From Flagellimonas olearia (GTDB lineage Bacteria > Bacteroidota > Bacteroidia > Flavobacteriales > Flavobacteriaceae), in assembly GCF_009184425.1 (NCBI RefSeq), contig NZ_WELG01000002.1, forward strand, positions 1,706,741-1,770,740: a stretch of DNA of 64,000 bases, in the 5' to 3' direction. Both the position numbers and the translations under genes were made by a program. The notes beneath the pieces are model-generated. The model was not told where the DNA came from and ran no database searches. It saw only the letters and a program-made list of their open reading frames with translations. Each line of letters starts with the position of its first letter. Position 1 is the stretch's first letter. Shown one piece after another: positions 1-8,381 of this stretch.

Positions 1-408
1 GGTAATGCCCTTAATGGTTAGATCACCGGTAACTTCATAGCTATTTTTTCCCGAGGATTTTACTTTGGTGAACACCAATTTTGATGTAGGGTTGCTGTCA
101 GTGGCAAAGAAATCTGCAGAGCTCAAGTGCCCGTCCAGTTTGTTTTTGTAATCGCCTTCCAGGTCAGTTGTGTTGATGGAGGTCATGTCTACCACAAACT
201 CACCACCAACCAATTTTTCGCCGTTGAATTCCAAGGCACCGGATTGCAATTTTACGGTCCCGGTATGGGAACCGGCAACTTTATAGGCTTTCCAGGTTAC
301 ACTGCTTTCTTCGGCCTTAACGGTTTTGGTTTCCTTTTCAATGGGGTTTGCCATTGTGGAAGCACCGATGAATGTGGTCAATACCAAGCTTAAAACTGTC
401 TTTTTCAT
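1..408 (-). CDS. YceI-family protein (3' part cut by window edge)
   Basis: The reverse strand reads open from the ATG at 406-408 to base 1, giving the first 136 residues; the end lies outside the window. It begins with a signal peptide (MKKTVLSLVLTTFIGASTMA) followed by the typical YceI start, in which the segment SSVTWKAYKVAGSHTGTVKL leads into the lipocalin-like beta-barrel, then GGEFVVDMTSI and a DGHLSSADFF segment. YceI proteins are periplasmic or secreted barrels that bind isoprenoid-like lipids; the exact role here is unknown. It lies 35 bp behind the nitroreductase gene on the same strand and is probably the third gene of the MarR operon. The family call is firm from the visible half. 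Confidence 0.88.
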   Translation of the reverse strand, partial: MKKTVLSLVLTTFIGASTMANPIEKETKTVKAEESSVTWKAYKVAGSHTGTVKLQSGALEFNGEKLVGGEFVVDMTSINTTDLEGDYKNKLDGHLSSADFFATDSNPTSKLVFTKVKSSGKNSYEVTGDLTIKGIT

Positions 409-443
409 GATTGTGTTTAAATTTTTGTTTTTAACTGTTACGA

Positions 444-1076
444 TTATATATGGGTGAATAATTCCTCTTTTGATTTTCTGACCTTTGGCAGGTTTTGGGT
501 TTGATCTTCTTCCGATCGGTAGCCAACGGCCAATACCACAGCTGCGTTGAGGTCTTTTTCGGTAAGCCCCAAGATTTTGTTGTATTCCTCTGCTTGGAAA
601 CCTTCCATGGGGCAAGTGTCTATTTTTAGTTCCGCTGCAGCCTGTAGAGCATTGCCCAAGGCAATGTATACCTGTTTTCCGGCCCAGCTGGCCTTCACAT
701 CCGTGGGTAGACCCACTAAGTTGGATTTCATCATCTCGGCATAACCATTTAGACCATCCAAGGGAATGTTCCTTGTATCGCTTAGGTTGGTGATGAAATC
801 ATCGACCAGTTCCTCGCCAAAATCCGTTGCATGTGCAAAAACGATAAGGTGTGATGCATCCGTGATCTGGGATTGGTTCCAAGAAACAGGTTTCAGTCTC
901 TCCCGAACCTCAGGGTCGGAAATCACGAATACATGATAGGGTTGCAGTCCGTAGGAGGAAGCGCTCAAACGGGTGGCTTCCAATAGACTATTGAGGTCTT
1001 GATGCGATATTTTTTTGGTGGCATCAAATTTTTTGGTGGCGTAACGCCAGGTCCTATGTTCTAAAATGTTGCTCAT
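444..1076 (-). CDS. NAD(P)H-dependent nitroreductase (NfsB-like)
   Basis: 210 residues, the usual size for oxygen-insensitive nitroreductases, which are cytoplasmic flavin (FMN) enzymes using NAD(P)H to reduce nitro compounds or quinones. The N-terminal R-T-W-R-Y-A-T-K-K-F segment and the SASSYGLQPY segment fit the FMN-binding parts of the fold. A GNALQAAAELKIDTCPMEGF stretch and a C-terminal AVGYRSEEDQ segment are typical of the NfsB/DrgA-like branch. The start codon is only 6 bp downstream of the MarR gene stop, so the two are almost certainly co-transcribed, and MarR is the likely regulator. The physiological substrate cannot be told from sequence. Confidence 0.9.
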   Translation of the reverse strand: MSNILEHRTWRYATKKFDATKKISHQDLNSLLEATRLSASSYGLQPYHVFVISDPEVRERLKPVSWNQSQITDASHLIVFAHATDFGEELVDDFITNLSDTRNIPLDGLNGYAEMMKSNLVGLPTDVKASWAGKQVYIALGNALQAAAELKIDTCPMEGFQAEEYNKILGLTEKDLNAAVVLAVGYRSEEDQTQNLPKVRKSKEELFTHI

Positions 1077-1082
1077 CTGTAT

Positions 1083-1529
1083 TTAAAATTTATCCAAAAG
1101 GAGGTTTAATTGTTCCAGTTCTTGTTTGGTAAAATGTTGAACGATATCATGCTCGGCTTCGGCCACTACTTTATCCATTTTGGAAAGTACTTCCGAACCA
1201 CTTTTGGTGATCAGGATTTCAACCTTACGCCGATTGGATGGGCATACGCTGCGATCTACGTAGCCTTTGGCCAGTAACTTATCTACCAAACGGGTGGTAT
1301 TGCTCATCTTGGTCACCATGCGCTCATTTAAGGTGGATAGGTTGGCGGGCTGCCCTTTCTGTCCCCTTAAAATCCGTAGGACGTTAAATTGTTGGAGCGA
1401 AACCTCAAAAGGTTTCAGGGCATTTCCCACCTGTTCATAGATTTTGTTGTGAATCAAGGTGATATGAATCAAGGTCCGTGTCTCCAGCGGCATCTTCTGC
1501 GAAGTCTTTATGATTTCCTCAACATTCAT
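1083..1529 (-). CDS. MarR-family transcriptional regulator
   Basis: 148 residues with the MarR winged-helix fold: N-terminal dimerisation helices, a recognition-helix region around MVTKMSNTTRLVDKLLAKGY, and a wing (RSVCPSNRRKVEILITKSG) containing the DRR-like N-R-R-K segment. MarR proteins are dimeric repressors released by small ligands or oxidation. One cysteine lies in the wing; whether it senses redox is unknown. It is the first gene of a minus-strand operon with the nitroreductase and YceI genes. A perfect 16-bp palindrome overlapping its -7 promoter element (1541-1559) is the obvious autoregulatory site. Confidence 0.92.
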   Translation of the reverse strand: MNVEEIIKTSQKMPLETRTLIHITLIHNKIYEQVGNALKPFEVSLQQFNVLRILRGQKGQPANLSTLNERMVTKMSNTTRLVDKLLAKGYVDRSVCPSNRRKVEILITKSGSEVLSKMDKVVAEAEHDIVQHFTKQELEQLNLLLDKF

Positions 1530-1540
1530 GTATAAACAAT

Positions 1541-1559
1541 ATTTGTATATACAAATGTA
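1541..1559 (-). promoter_or_regulatory. MarR operon promoter with palindromic operator
   Basis: ATTTGTATATACAAAT at 1541-1556 is a perfect 16-bp palindrome. On the minus strand TACATTTG (complement of 1552-1559) matches the Bacteroidota -7 consensus TAnnTTTG and overlaps the palindrome by five bases. It sits about 12 bp upstream of the MarR start codon. Binding of the MarR dimer here would block the promoter. Palindrome and -7 match are seen directly; binding is inferred. Confidence 0.7.
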
Positions 1560-1576
1560 TGTTGAATTTTTGTTTC

Positions 1577-1584
1577 TACCTTTG
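1577..1584 (+). promoter_or_regulatory. -7 promoter element upstream of the TlpA-like gene
   Basis: TACCTTTG matches TAnnTTTG and lies 69 bp upstream of the TlpA-like start. No well-spaced -33 TTTG was found, so support is moderate. It is 20 bp from the MarR palindrome, so the regulator could affect both directions. Confidence 0.4.
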
Positions 1585-1653
1585 GTATGACCGATAAATT
1601 TTTGTTAAAACAAAATGAGGGACAGTGTCAACATGTAATTTTATAGGCTTAAA

Positions 1654-2220
1654 ATGCAGGTAATGAGTAGCTTAAAGTTTTTAGGGGTGATGCTTTCGGG
1701 ATTGATGATAGGATGTGGACATAAGACCGGAAATAACACGGAAGATAATGCTTTGGAAGCCCAAAAGCAGGAGCAAACAAAAGTAGTGCAGGAAGAACCC
1801 GTAAAATTTCCCGTTTACAACTTCAAGGATTTTGAGCCTCTTTTGCATCAAAGTGATGATAAAACCTATGTGGTGAATTTTTGGGCCACGTGGTGCAAAC
1901 CCTGTATTGCCGAGATGCCTTATTTTGAGCGCATACATGCTGAGCAAAAGGATAACAATGTAGAAGTGTTGCTCGTGAGCTTGGATATGCCCGGGATGTG
2001 GAAATCCCGATTGGAACCTTTTGTGGAAGAAAAGGGAATGAAATCTAAAGTGGTCATTTTGGATGATCCCAAGCAAAATGAATGGATTCCCAAAGTCTCG
2101 GAAGATTGGGGTGGGGGAATACCCGCTACCTTAATATATAATAAGGACAAACGAACCTTTTACGAAAAGGGTTTCACCTACAAGGAATTGAATGAAGCTT
2201 TGGCCACATTTTTAAATTAA
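1654..2220 (+). CDS. TlpA-like thioredoxin-fold lipoprotein
   Basis: 188 residues. An N-terminal hydrophobic stretch ends in a lipobox-like M-I-G-C with Cys21, so it is probably a lipoprotein facing the periplasm. A thioredoxin fold of the TlpA/ResA type follows, with NFWATWCKPC carrying the redox pair Cys81/Cys84, and GGGIPATL supplying the cis-proline loop. Such proteins reduce or exchange disulfides in periplasmic partners, for example during cytochrome maturation; the partner is unknown. ATG at 1663 is an equally possible start. It appears to be a single transcription unit ending at the hairpin at 2287. Confidence 0.88.
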   Translation: MQVMSSLKFLGVMLSGLMIGCGHKTGNNTEDNALEAQKQEQTKVVQEEPVKFPVYNFKDFEPLLHQSDDKTYVVNFWATWCKPCIAEMPYFERIHAEQKDNNVEVLLVSLDMPGMWKSRLEPFVEEKGMKSKVVILDDPKQNEWIPKVSEDWGGGIPATLIYNKDKRTFYEKGFTYKELNEALATFLN

Positions 2221-2286
2221 GTATCATAAAAGCTGATCAACTTTCAGAAGTGTAGGAAGAAGTCAGTCAAAAAAATATACGCATCT

Positions 2287-2318
2287 AATCCAGGGTAACG
2301 CTCTGGATTTTTATTTTT
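2287..2318 (+). terminator. Intrinsic terminator after the TlpA-like gene
   Basis: A 7-bp stem, AATCCAG (2287-2293) with CTGGATT (2303-2309), is followed by a T-rich run. The run overlaps the next promoter's -7 element. Confidence 0.6.
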
Positions 2319-2319
2319 G
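2312..2319 (+). promoter_or_regulatory. -7 promoter element before the rhodanese gene
   Basis: TATTTTTG fits TAnnTTTG, 23 bp before the rhodanese start. It begins the plus-strand run of closely spaced genes 2343-5716. Confidence 0.5.
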
Positions 2320-2342
2320 CAGTATCTAAACCTATAGTAAAG

Positions 2343-2651
2343 ATGGATTTATCACAAGAAGAGTGGACAGAGCAATTGGAGAATGATGACAACGCCGTTA
2401 TTTTGGATGTCAGAACCCCTGAAGAAATTGAGGAAGGGTATATTCCAGATGCCCTTAAAATAGATATTTATTTGGGCCAGGAATTTATTGATGAACTGGA
2501 AAAATTGGACAAGTCCAAAAACTACTACGTGTACTGCAGATCGGGCAACCGAAGCGGGCAGGCGTGTGCCATCATGAACAGCATTGGCTTTGGGAACACC
2601 TATAACCTTGAGGGAGGTTTTATGAACTGGGAAGGCGAGATCGCCGAGTAG
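2343..2651 (+). CDS. Single-domain rhodanese-like protein
   Basis: 102 residues, one rhodanese domain with no signal peptide, so cytoplasmic. The LDVRTPEEIEEGYIPDA segment is the typical N-terminal signature. The active-site loop YCRSGNRS holds the persulfide-forming Cys65, and GGFMNWEGE is the usual end of the fold. These proteins carry or transfer sulfane sulfur; acceptors vary and none is evident nearby. It is followed after 6 bp by the DinB-family gene, which suggests co-transcription. Confidence 0.93.
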   Translation: MDLSQEEWTEQLENDDNAVILDVRTPEEIEEGYIPDALKIDIYLGQEFIDELEKLDKSKNYYVYCRSGNRSGQACAIMNSIGFGNTYNLEGGFMNWEGEIAE

Positions 2652-2657
2652 AACCCT

Positions 2658-3167
2658 ATGCAGCTACAGGAGGTCATAGAGGAACTGGAGAGAAACCGCA
2701 AGGTTTTTAGGGAAACTATGGCCCATTTGCCCCAGCCACTTATCCATTGGAAACAAAAAACCGCGGATTGGTCCTTGTTGGAAATCATCTGCCATTTGGT
2801 GGATGAGGAAAAAGAAGATTTTAGGGCTCGCGTGGATCATACCCTACAGCACCCAGATGATCCCCTCGCCTCAATTGACCCCGTAGGATGGGTAACCAAG
2901 CGGGATTATGGTGGGCAGGACTTCCAGAATAAAGTGGAACAATTTGACAAGGAGCGGCAAATATCCATCGCATGGTTAAAGACCGCTACCGACCTCAATT
3001 GGGAGAATTCCCTGTACCATCCTGAGTTGGGGACCATGTCTGCCCGTTCCTTTTTATATAATTGGTTGGCGCACGATTACCATCATATTCGTCAAATCAA
3101 TCGTATCAAGTATCAATTTTTAAAGCAAAATTCAGGGGATTCCTTGACGTATGCTGGAAATTGGTAG
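2658..3167 (+). CDS. DinB-family (DfsB/YfiT-type) protein
   Basis: 169 residues forming the DinB four-helix bundle. The metal-binding histidine triad is visible as ICHLVDEE in the middle and HDYHHIRQI near the end. Family members include thiol transferases and proteins of unknown function that bind a divalent metal. The early WSLLEIICHLVDEEKEDF segment is characteristic. It is tightly packed between the rhodanese gene and the DUF2851 gene. Substrate unknown. Confidence 0.9.
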   Translation: MQLQEVIEELERNRKVFRETMAHLPQPLIHWKQKTADWSLLEIICHLVDEEKEDFRARVDHTLQHPDDPLASIDPVGWVTKRDYGGQDFQNKVEQFDKERQISIAWLKTATDLNWENSLYHPELGTMSARSFLYNWLAHDYHHIRQINRIKYQFLKQNSGDSLTYAGNW

Positions 3168-3188
3168 GCATTTTCCTATATTGCTCCC

Positions 3189-4469
3189 ATGAAGGAAGAC
3201 TTGCTCCATTTTATATGGGGGCAAAAAAAGCTTCATGGAAGACAACTTACCTCAACTGCCAACGAAGCCATACACATTAAGGCCCCTGGAGTCCCAAATC
3301 AGTATGCAGGTCCGGATTTTTTCAATGCCAGCGTGGAAATCGGTTCGCAAGCCTGGGTGGGCAATGTGGAAATCCATCTGAAATCATCGGATTGGTATGC
3401 CCATCATCATGAGATTGATCCCAACTACGATAATGTTATCCTACATGTGGTTTGGGAAGATGATATTTCGGTATTTCGAAAGGATGGTTCACAGATATGC
3501 ACCTTGGAACTCAAGAAGTATGTATCCGAAGCACTTTTAAGCGGGTATCAAAACCTAATGGAAAATGCAAGACCCAAATTCATCAATTGTGAAAAGGATT
3601 TGGGGGGAATCGATGCCTTTTTGGTGCAGAATTGGCTTCACCGGCTTTACATTGAACGGTTGGAGCAGAAATCCAATTTCATTTTTAAACTCTTGGAAGA
3701 ATCCAACAATGATTGGGAAGGCGCATTGTTTACCCTATTGGCCAAAAACTTTGGCACCAAAGTCAACGGGGAGTATTTTTTTCAACAGGCCCAAAAATTG
3801 GATTTCTCCATGGTTAGGAAGACCAGTGATGAGGTGGAACAATTGGAAAGTTTGCTATTGGGGCACTTTGGACTTTTGGAAGGAATTGATTGTATGGACC
3901 AATACTATATTCGACTTAAAAGGGAATATCAGTATCTGGCCAGAAAATTTGAGTTGTCCCCGGTATTGTCCCGACCGGAATTCTATGGCCTTCGACCGCC
4001 TAATTTTCCAACGATACGGGTGTCGCAATTGGCTCATTTGTACGCAAAACAATCCAATGTGTTTGCCCATCTCATGGAATTGGAACAACTGGAAGACTTT
4101 TACCAAGCCTTTGATATAGGGGTCGGATCCTATTGGAAAAACCATTTCACCTTTGGAAAACTATCCAAGGAAAGTCCCAAGAAGCTCACCAAAAGTTTTA
4201 TTGATCTGCTTATCCTCAATACCGTTGTTCCTTTAAAGTTTTGTTATGCAAAGCATCTTGGAAAAGATATCAATGAAGATCTTATTGCCCTGGTCCTGCA
4301 GATGCCTACAGAAAAGAATGCCATCATGGATGGGTTTGGCAACTTGGGGTACCCAGCCAAAAATGCATTGGAAAGTCAGGCCAAAATTCAGCTTTACACC
4401 CGGTACTGTTCCAAAAATAAATGCCTTCAATGCGCTTTGGGCGTACATTTATTGAATAGAAATACATAA
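3189..4469 (+). CDS. DUF2851 family protein
   Basis: 426 residues matching the DUF2851 family common in Bacteroidota. The N-terminus has the characteristic FIWGQKKLHGRQLTST, then YAGPDFFNASVEI and GNVEIHLKSSDWYAH, in which conserved D, E and H/K residues resemble a nuclease-like core. The C-terminus has CSKNKCLQCALG, a Cys cluster (C-x4-C-x2-C) that could bind a metal. Function is not established for this family; a nuclease-like role is a guess from the N-terminal residues. It lies 21 bp after the DinB gene and 8 bp before the PspC gene. Confidence 0.85.
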   Translation: MKEDLLHFIWGQKKLHGRQLTSTANEAIHIKAPGVPNQYAGPDFFNASVEIGSQAWVGNVEIHLKSSDWYAHHHEIDPNYDNVILHVVWEDDISVFRKDGSQICTLELKKYVSEALLSGYQNLMENARPKFINCEKDLGGIDAFLVQNWLHRLYIERLEQKSNFIFKLLEESNNDWEGALFTLLAKNFGTKVNGEYFFQQAQKLDFSMVRKTSDEVEQLESLLLGHFGLLEGIDCMDQYYIRLKREYQYLARKFELSPVLSRPEFYGLRPPNFPTIRVSQLAHLYAKQSNVFAHLMELEQLEDFYQAFDIGVGSYWKNHFTFGKLSKESPKKLTKSFIDLLILNTVVPLKFCYAKHLGKDINEDLIALVLQMPTEKNAIMDGFGNLGYPAKNALESQAKIQLYTRYCSKNKCLQCALGVHLLNRNT

Positions 4470-4477
4470 TTTTAGCC

Positions 4478-4705
4478 ATGGCTTTATTTTACGACACGCT
4501 ATACTATTTCCAAAAAAGAGGTTTTGAGGTCTGCAGACGTATTGCCGAACGTTTGGGCATACGTGCCCGGGTGGTGCGTACCACTTTTATCTACCTAACC
4601 TTTGTTACCTTGGGATTCGGATTTGCCCTCTACCTGTTCATAGCATTTTGGCTAAAGATCAAGGATTTGGTCTACACCAAGAGAACCTCAGTTTTTGATC
4701 TGTAA
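4478..4705 (+). CDS. Short PspC-domain membrane protein
   Basis: 75 residues, essentially a lone PspC domain: a basic N-terminal part (RRIAERLGIRARVVRTTFIY), then one or two hydrophobic segments (LTFVTLGFGFALYLFIAFWL). PspC proteins sit in the inner membrane and in some bacteria take part in envelope stress sensing. No psp genes accompany it. It is 3 bp upstream of the K+ channel gene, so the two are probably co-expressed. Confidence 0.85.
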   Translation: MALFYDTLYYFQKRGFEVCRRIAERLGIRARVVRTTFIYLTFVTLGFGFALYLFIAFWLKIKDLVYTKRTSVFDL

Positions 4706-4708
4706 CCT

Positions 4709-5716
4709 ATGATACGACTTCTGCGTTCCAAAATAGTATTGGCCCTGTCCTTAATGGTGCTGGTGCTGTTGTTTGGAATGATTGGGTATAGGTTTTTGTC
4801 GGATTATACCTGGGTAGAGGCGCTGTACATGACCATAATCACGGTCACTACGGTAGGTTTCTCCGAAGTAAGGCCCTTGGATGCCGAGGCAAAGATTTTT
4901 ACCGTATTTTTAATTGTGACCAGTGTCTTCATTTTTGCTTTTGCCATATCGGTGGTCACGGAATATATTTTGGGAAAAAGCTCTTTGGAGCTGTTAAAAA
5001 AGAAGAAAGTGAAAAAACAAATAGACAGTCTTTCCAATCATGTGGTGGTCTGCGGTTTTGGTAGAAATGGCATGCAGGCTGCCGAAAAGTTGATGGCCTA
5101 TAGTAAGCCCTTTGTGGTTATAGAACGGGACAAGGAGATCATAGACAAGTATGAAGACGAGATTTTATTTGTGGAAGGGGATGCCAATGAAGATGAGACC
5201 TTATTGCAAGCAGGTATAGAAAAGGCGCAATATTTGATCACCGCCGTACCGGATGATGCGGCCAATTTGTTCATTGTGTTGTCGGCCCGCCAATTAAATC
5301 GATCCCTGTTCATTATAAGCAGGGCTTCGCAAGTGACCTCCTTGAAAAAATTGCAGTTTGCAGGGGCGGATAAGGTAATAATGCCCGATAAGATAGGAGG
5401 GGACCATATGGCATCGCTGGTGGTCATGCCCGATTTGATCACCTTTATGGATAAGCTTTCCGTGGAAGGGGAACATACCACCAATCTGGAAGAGGTGGAA
5501 ATAGAGGAGTTTACCAACCAAATGGACTGTAATTCCATCCGGGATTTGGACCTGAGGCGAAAAACAGGTTGCACCATTATAGGGTATATAGATCCCCAAG
5601 GAGAGTACATCATCAACCCTGAAGCCGATCTGGTGCTTCAGCCCAAAAGCAAGGTAATTGTGTTGGGTAGGCCGGAGCAAATACGAAAACTCAACCAAAT
5701 GTTTCAGATAGGATAG
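4709..5716 (+). CDS. Potassium channel family protein with RCK (TrkA-N) domain
   Basis: 335 residues. Two transmembrane helices flank a pore loop ITVTTVGFSE (filter TVGFSE at residues 48-53), then comes a linker rich in lysine (KKKKVKKQ). An RCK/TrkA-N Rossmann domain begins at VVVCGFGRNGMQA, with the expected acidic residue in VVIERD. A TrkA-C-like domain closes the protein (residues about 250-335, ending KVIVLGRPEQIRKL). This is the architecture of MthK-like ligand-gated K+ channels. The filter differs from the textbook TVGYGD in its last three positions, so ion selectivity is inferred from architecture. Confidence 0.9.
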   Translation: MIRLLRSKIVLALSLMVLVLLFGMIGYRFLSDYTWVEALYMTIITVTTVGFSEVRPLDAEAKIFTVFLIVTSVFIFAFAISVVTEYILGKSSLELLKKKKVKKQIDSLSNHVVVCGFGRNGMQAAEKLMAYSKPFVVIERDKEIIDKYEDEILFVEGDANEDETLLQAGIEKAQYLITAVPDDAANLFIVLSARQLNRSLFIISRASQVTSLKKLQFAGADKVIMPDKIGGDHMASLVVMPDLITFMDKLSVEGEHTTNLEEVEIEEFTNQMDCNSIRDLDLRRKTGCTIIGYIDPQGEYIINPEADLVLQPKSKVIVLGRPEQIRKLNQMFQIG

Positions 5717-5801
5717 TTAAAAGATCATTAAATTTTTCTGCGTAAAAATTTTTTAGGATATTGCCCACTTTACATCAAATCAAATAATCAAAAACTCATT
5801 T

Positions 5802-7478
5802 ATGAAGTATAAACTTCTTAGTATTTGCTCAATTTTTCTACCATTTATGGCCATGGCCCAAGAAGCAGGGGAAATGGGAATAGACGAAAAAATTGATAAA
5901 GTTTTTGGAGACCTCACAGGTTGGTTCGTTAACTTCATTTTTTACCAAATACCTTTTTCTGAAAATATTAAGATCTATTGGGTCTTGTTCCCTTTGATCC
6001 TGGGAGCCGGTTTCTTTACCTTTTATTTCAGGTTCATCAACTTCACGGGAGTCTGGACTGCCATTAAAGTGGTGATGGGCAAGTATGAGGATATAGAAAA
6101 GTACGGTGCCAAGGAATTGTATGGTGAAGAAGGAATCGCTGCCGGGGTTGACATGAACAAGGTGGAAAGCTTGGACAAGCACTTGGCAGACAATAAGGAT
6201 GAAATTGTAGTGGATGGGGATATTATAGATACCATTAGGGATGAGAGTTCCAATGGGGAAGTATCCCATTTCCAAGCACTGACGGCGGCCTTGTCCGCAA
6301 CCGTGGGACTAGGGAACATTGCCGGTGTTGCGGTAGCGGTATCCATAGGTGGGGCCGGAGCAACATTTTGGATGATCGTTGCTGGAGTTTTGGGGATGGC
6401 CTCAAAATTTGTGGAATGTACACTTGGGGTAAAGTATAGGGATGTTGGGCCGGATGGTACCATTTTCGGTGGTCCCATGTACTACCTGAACAAAGGTTTG
6501 AAGAACAAGACCCTCGGAAAAATATTGGCAGGTGCCTTTGCGGTGATGTGTATCGGAGGCTCTTTTGGTGGAGGAAACATGTTCCAGGTAAATCAAGCCG
6601 TTCAACTTTTTGAAAATATGACGGGAGGAACAGAATCCTTCCTATATGGTTACCGTTGGGCCTTTGGTGTTATAATGGCCATTTTGGTGGGTATTGTAAT
6701 TATAGGAGGTATAAAATCGATCGCAAAGGTTACCGATAAGATCGTACCTTTTATGGTGATCATCTACGTGGGTGCTTCCTTATTTGTATTGGTGGCCAAG
6801 TTTGACATGATCGGTTGGGCCTTCAATGAGATTATCCAAGGCGCTTTTGCCCCCGAAGGAATTGTGGGTGGAGCCGTAGGGGTCATGATCCAAGGTTTCC
6901 GTAGGGCGGCATTCTCCAATGAGGCCGGTGTAGGTTCGGCATCCATTGCGCATTCCGCGGTGAGGACCAAATATCCAGCTTCCGAGGGGTTGGTGGCCTT
7001 GTTAGAGCCTTTTATTGATACCGTATTGGTATGTACCATGACCGCTTTGGTCTTGATCATTACTGGAAACGTAGACCCAGGCAATGCAGGTTTGAATGAT
7101 GCCGATGCCATCTTGTTGACTTCAGGTGCATTTGAGTCTGTGATAAGCTGGTTCCCATATCTGTTGACCGTTGCGGTTATCTTGTTTGCCTTTAGTACCC
7201 AAATTTCTTGGTCTTACTATGGATATCAAGCATGGGCCTATCTTTTTGGCCGTACCAAACGAACAGAGTATACCTATAAAATTATCTTTTGTTTGTTCGT
7301 AATTGTTGGTGCGTCCGCAAGTTTAGGGTCTGTTATCGGTTTCTCCGATGCGATGATCTTTGGAATGATGGTGCCCAATATGGTAGGGATTGTTATCCTA
7401 GCGCCTAAAGTCAAGGCAGAACTCAAGAAATATATGGATGCCATTAGATTAAAGGCAAAGGCCATAACGGAAGACTAA
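5802..7478 (+). CDS. Alanine/glycine:cation symporter (AGCS family)
   Basis: 558 residues, about 100 more than classic AGCS carriers. A cleavable-looking signal peptide (MAMAQ end near residue 20) is followed by the first membrane helix. A hydrophilic, acidic insertion (about residues 88-150) comes before the family core, which starts at FQALTAALSATVGLGNIAGV. The pieces GGPMYYLNKG, RRAAFSNEAGVGSASIAHSA and WSYYGYQAWAYLFG are hallmark AGCS motifs. The product should couple Na+ (or H+) to uptake of alanine or glycine across the inner membrane. It is preceded by an 85-bp AT-rich gap with an AAATTTTT/AAAAATTT inverted repeat and is probably transcribed on its own or with the next gene (11 bp away). 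Confidence 0.92.
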   Translation: MKYKLLSICSIFLPFMAMAQEAGEMGIDEKIDKVFGDLTGWFVNFIFYQIPFSENIKIYWVLFPLILGAGFFTFYFRFINFTGVWTAIKVVMGKYEDIEKYGAKELYGEEGIAAGVDMNKVESLDKHLADNKDEIVVDGDIIDTIRDESSNGEVSHFQALTAALSATVGLGNIAGVAVAVSIGGAGATFWMIVAGVLGMASKFVECTLGVKYRDVGPDGTIFGGPMYYLNKGLKNKTLGKILAGAFAVMCIGGSFGGGNMFQVNQAVQLFENMTGGTESFLYGYRWAFGVIMAILVGIVIIGGIKSIAKVTDKIVPFMVIIYVGASLFVLVAKFDMIGWAFNEIIQGAFAPEGIVGGAVGVMIQGFRRAAFSNEAGVGSASIAHSAVRTKYPASEGLVALLEPFIDTVLVCTMTALVLIITGNVDPGNAGLNDADAILLTSGAFESVISWFPYLLTVAVILFAFSTQISWSYYGYQAWAYLFGRTKRTEYTYKIIFCLFVIVGASASLGSVIGFSDAMIFGMMVPNMVGIVILAPKVKAELKKYMDAIRLKAKAITED

Positions 7479-7489
7479 TCCAATTTGGA

Positions 7490-8347
7490 ATGATAAAAGG
7501 ATCCCACTTCAGGTTCAACAAGCAAGAACGAAGTGGGATCTTTTTTTTATTGCTGATCATCTTCATTTTTCAAGGGATATATTTTTACGTAAAAGCGAAA
7601 CCTTTTGACGGAAATCCACAAGTAAAGGTCGATGCGATAATGCAGGCCCATTTGGATAGTTTAAAGGGACTGGCCCAGATGGATGCCGGAAAAATTTTCC
7701 CATTCAATCCCAATTACATTACAGATCATAAAGGGTATGCCTTGGGGATGTCACTGGAGGAGTTGGATCGGCTTTTTGACTACAGGGATGAAAATAAATA
7801 TATAAACTCGGCCGAAGAGTTCCAAAAGGTAACCCAGGTTTCAGATTCCCTTCTGAACCAAATAGCACCCTACTTTAAGTTTCCGGCTTGGGCCAAGACA
7901 GTGTCTGTCATCCAAAAGAAATCGAATCAGAACAGCAGTGAAATCTATAAGGTTGGGGATTTGAATCAGGCCACCGCCGAAGAATTGATGCGCGTCAATG
8001 GGGTAGGTCCTACCTTGTCCAAAAGAATCGTAAAGTTCAGAGATCGTTTGGGGGGCTTCGTGGTGAACGAGCAACTGTATGATGTTTATGGTCTGGAACC
8101 GGAGGTGGTCCAAAGAACATTGAAGCTTTTTCAAGTACTTCAACCACCTACCATCAAAAAAATCAATATCAACCAAGCTACAGCGGAAGAACTATCGCAA
8201 TTGGTATATATCAATCAAGATATGGCCCTTGAAATTGTACTGCATCGAAAAAGGAACGGACCGTTTTCTTCCTTGGACGAGTTAGTTGGCGTTGGGGAGT
8301 TTCCAACCGATAGGATTGAGAGAATTAAGCTATATTTGACCCTATAA
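7490..8347 (+). CDS. Membrane-anchored helix-hairpin-helix protein (ComEA-like domains)
   Basis: 285 residues. One N-terminal transmembrane anchor (SGIFFLLLIIFIFQGIYFYV) is followed by a periplasmic region with repeated helix-hairpin-helix DNA-binding units. One contains LNQATAEELMRVNGVGPTLS and another ININQATAEELSQLVYINQD, the same motif twice. ComEA-like HhH domains bind double-stranded DNA non-specifically. A role in DNA uptake is possible, but no other competence gene is nearby. It lies between the AGCS and acyl-CoA dehydrogenase genes in the same direction with short gaps. Confidence 0.85.
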   Translation: MIKGSHFRFNKQERSGIFFLLLIIFIFQGIYFYVKAKPFDGNPQVKVDAIMQAHLDSLKGLAQMDAGKIFPFNPNYITDHKGYALGMSLEELDRLFDYRDENKYINSAEEFQKVTQVSDSLLNQIAPYFKFPAWAKTVSVIQKKSNQNSSEIYKVGDLNQATAEELMRVNGVGPTLSKRIVKFRDRLGGFVVNEQLYDVYGLEPEVVQRTLKLFQVLQPPTIKKININQATAEELSQLVYINQDMALEIVLHRKRNGPFSSLDELVGVGEFPTDRIERIKLYLTL

Positions 8348-8381
8348 AATTGCACGAATGGTTACGGATACCCTATATACA

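Noticed and set aside
5730-5756. AAATTTTT/AAAAATTT inverted repeat before the AGCS gene as a terminator
   Set aside because: The stem is only A-T pairs and could arise by chance in AT-rich DNA; kept only as a remark.
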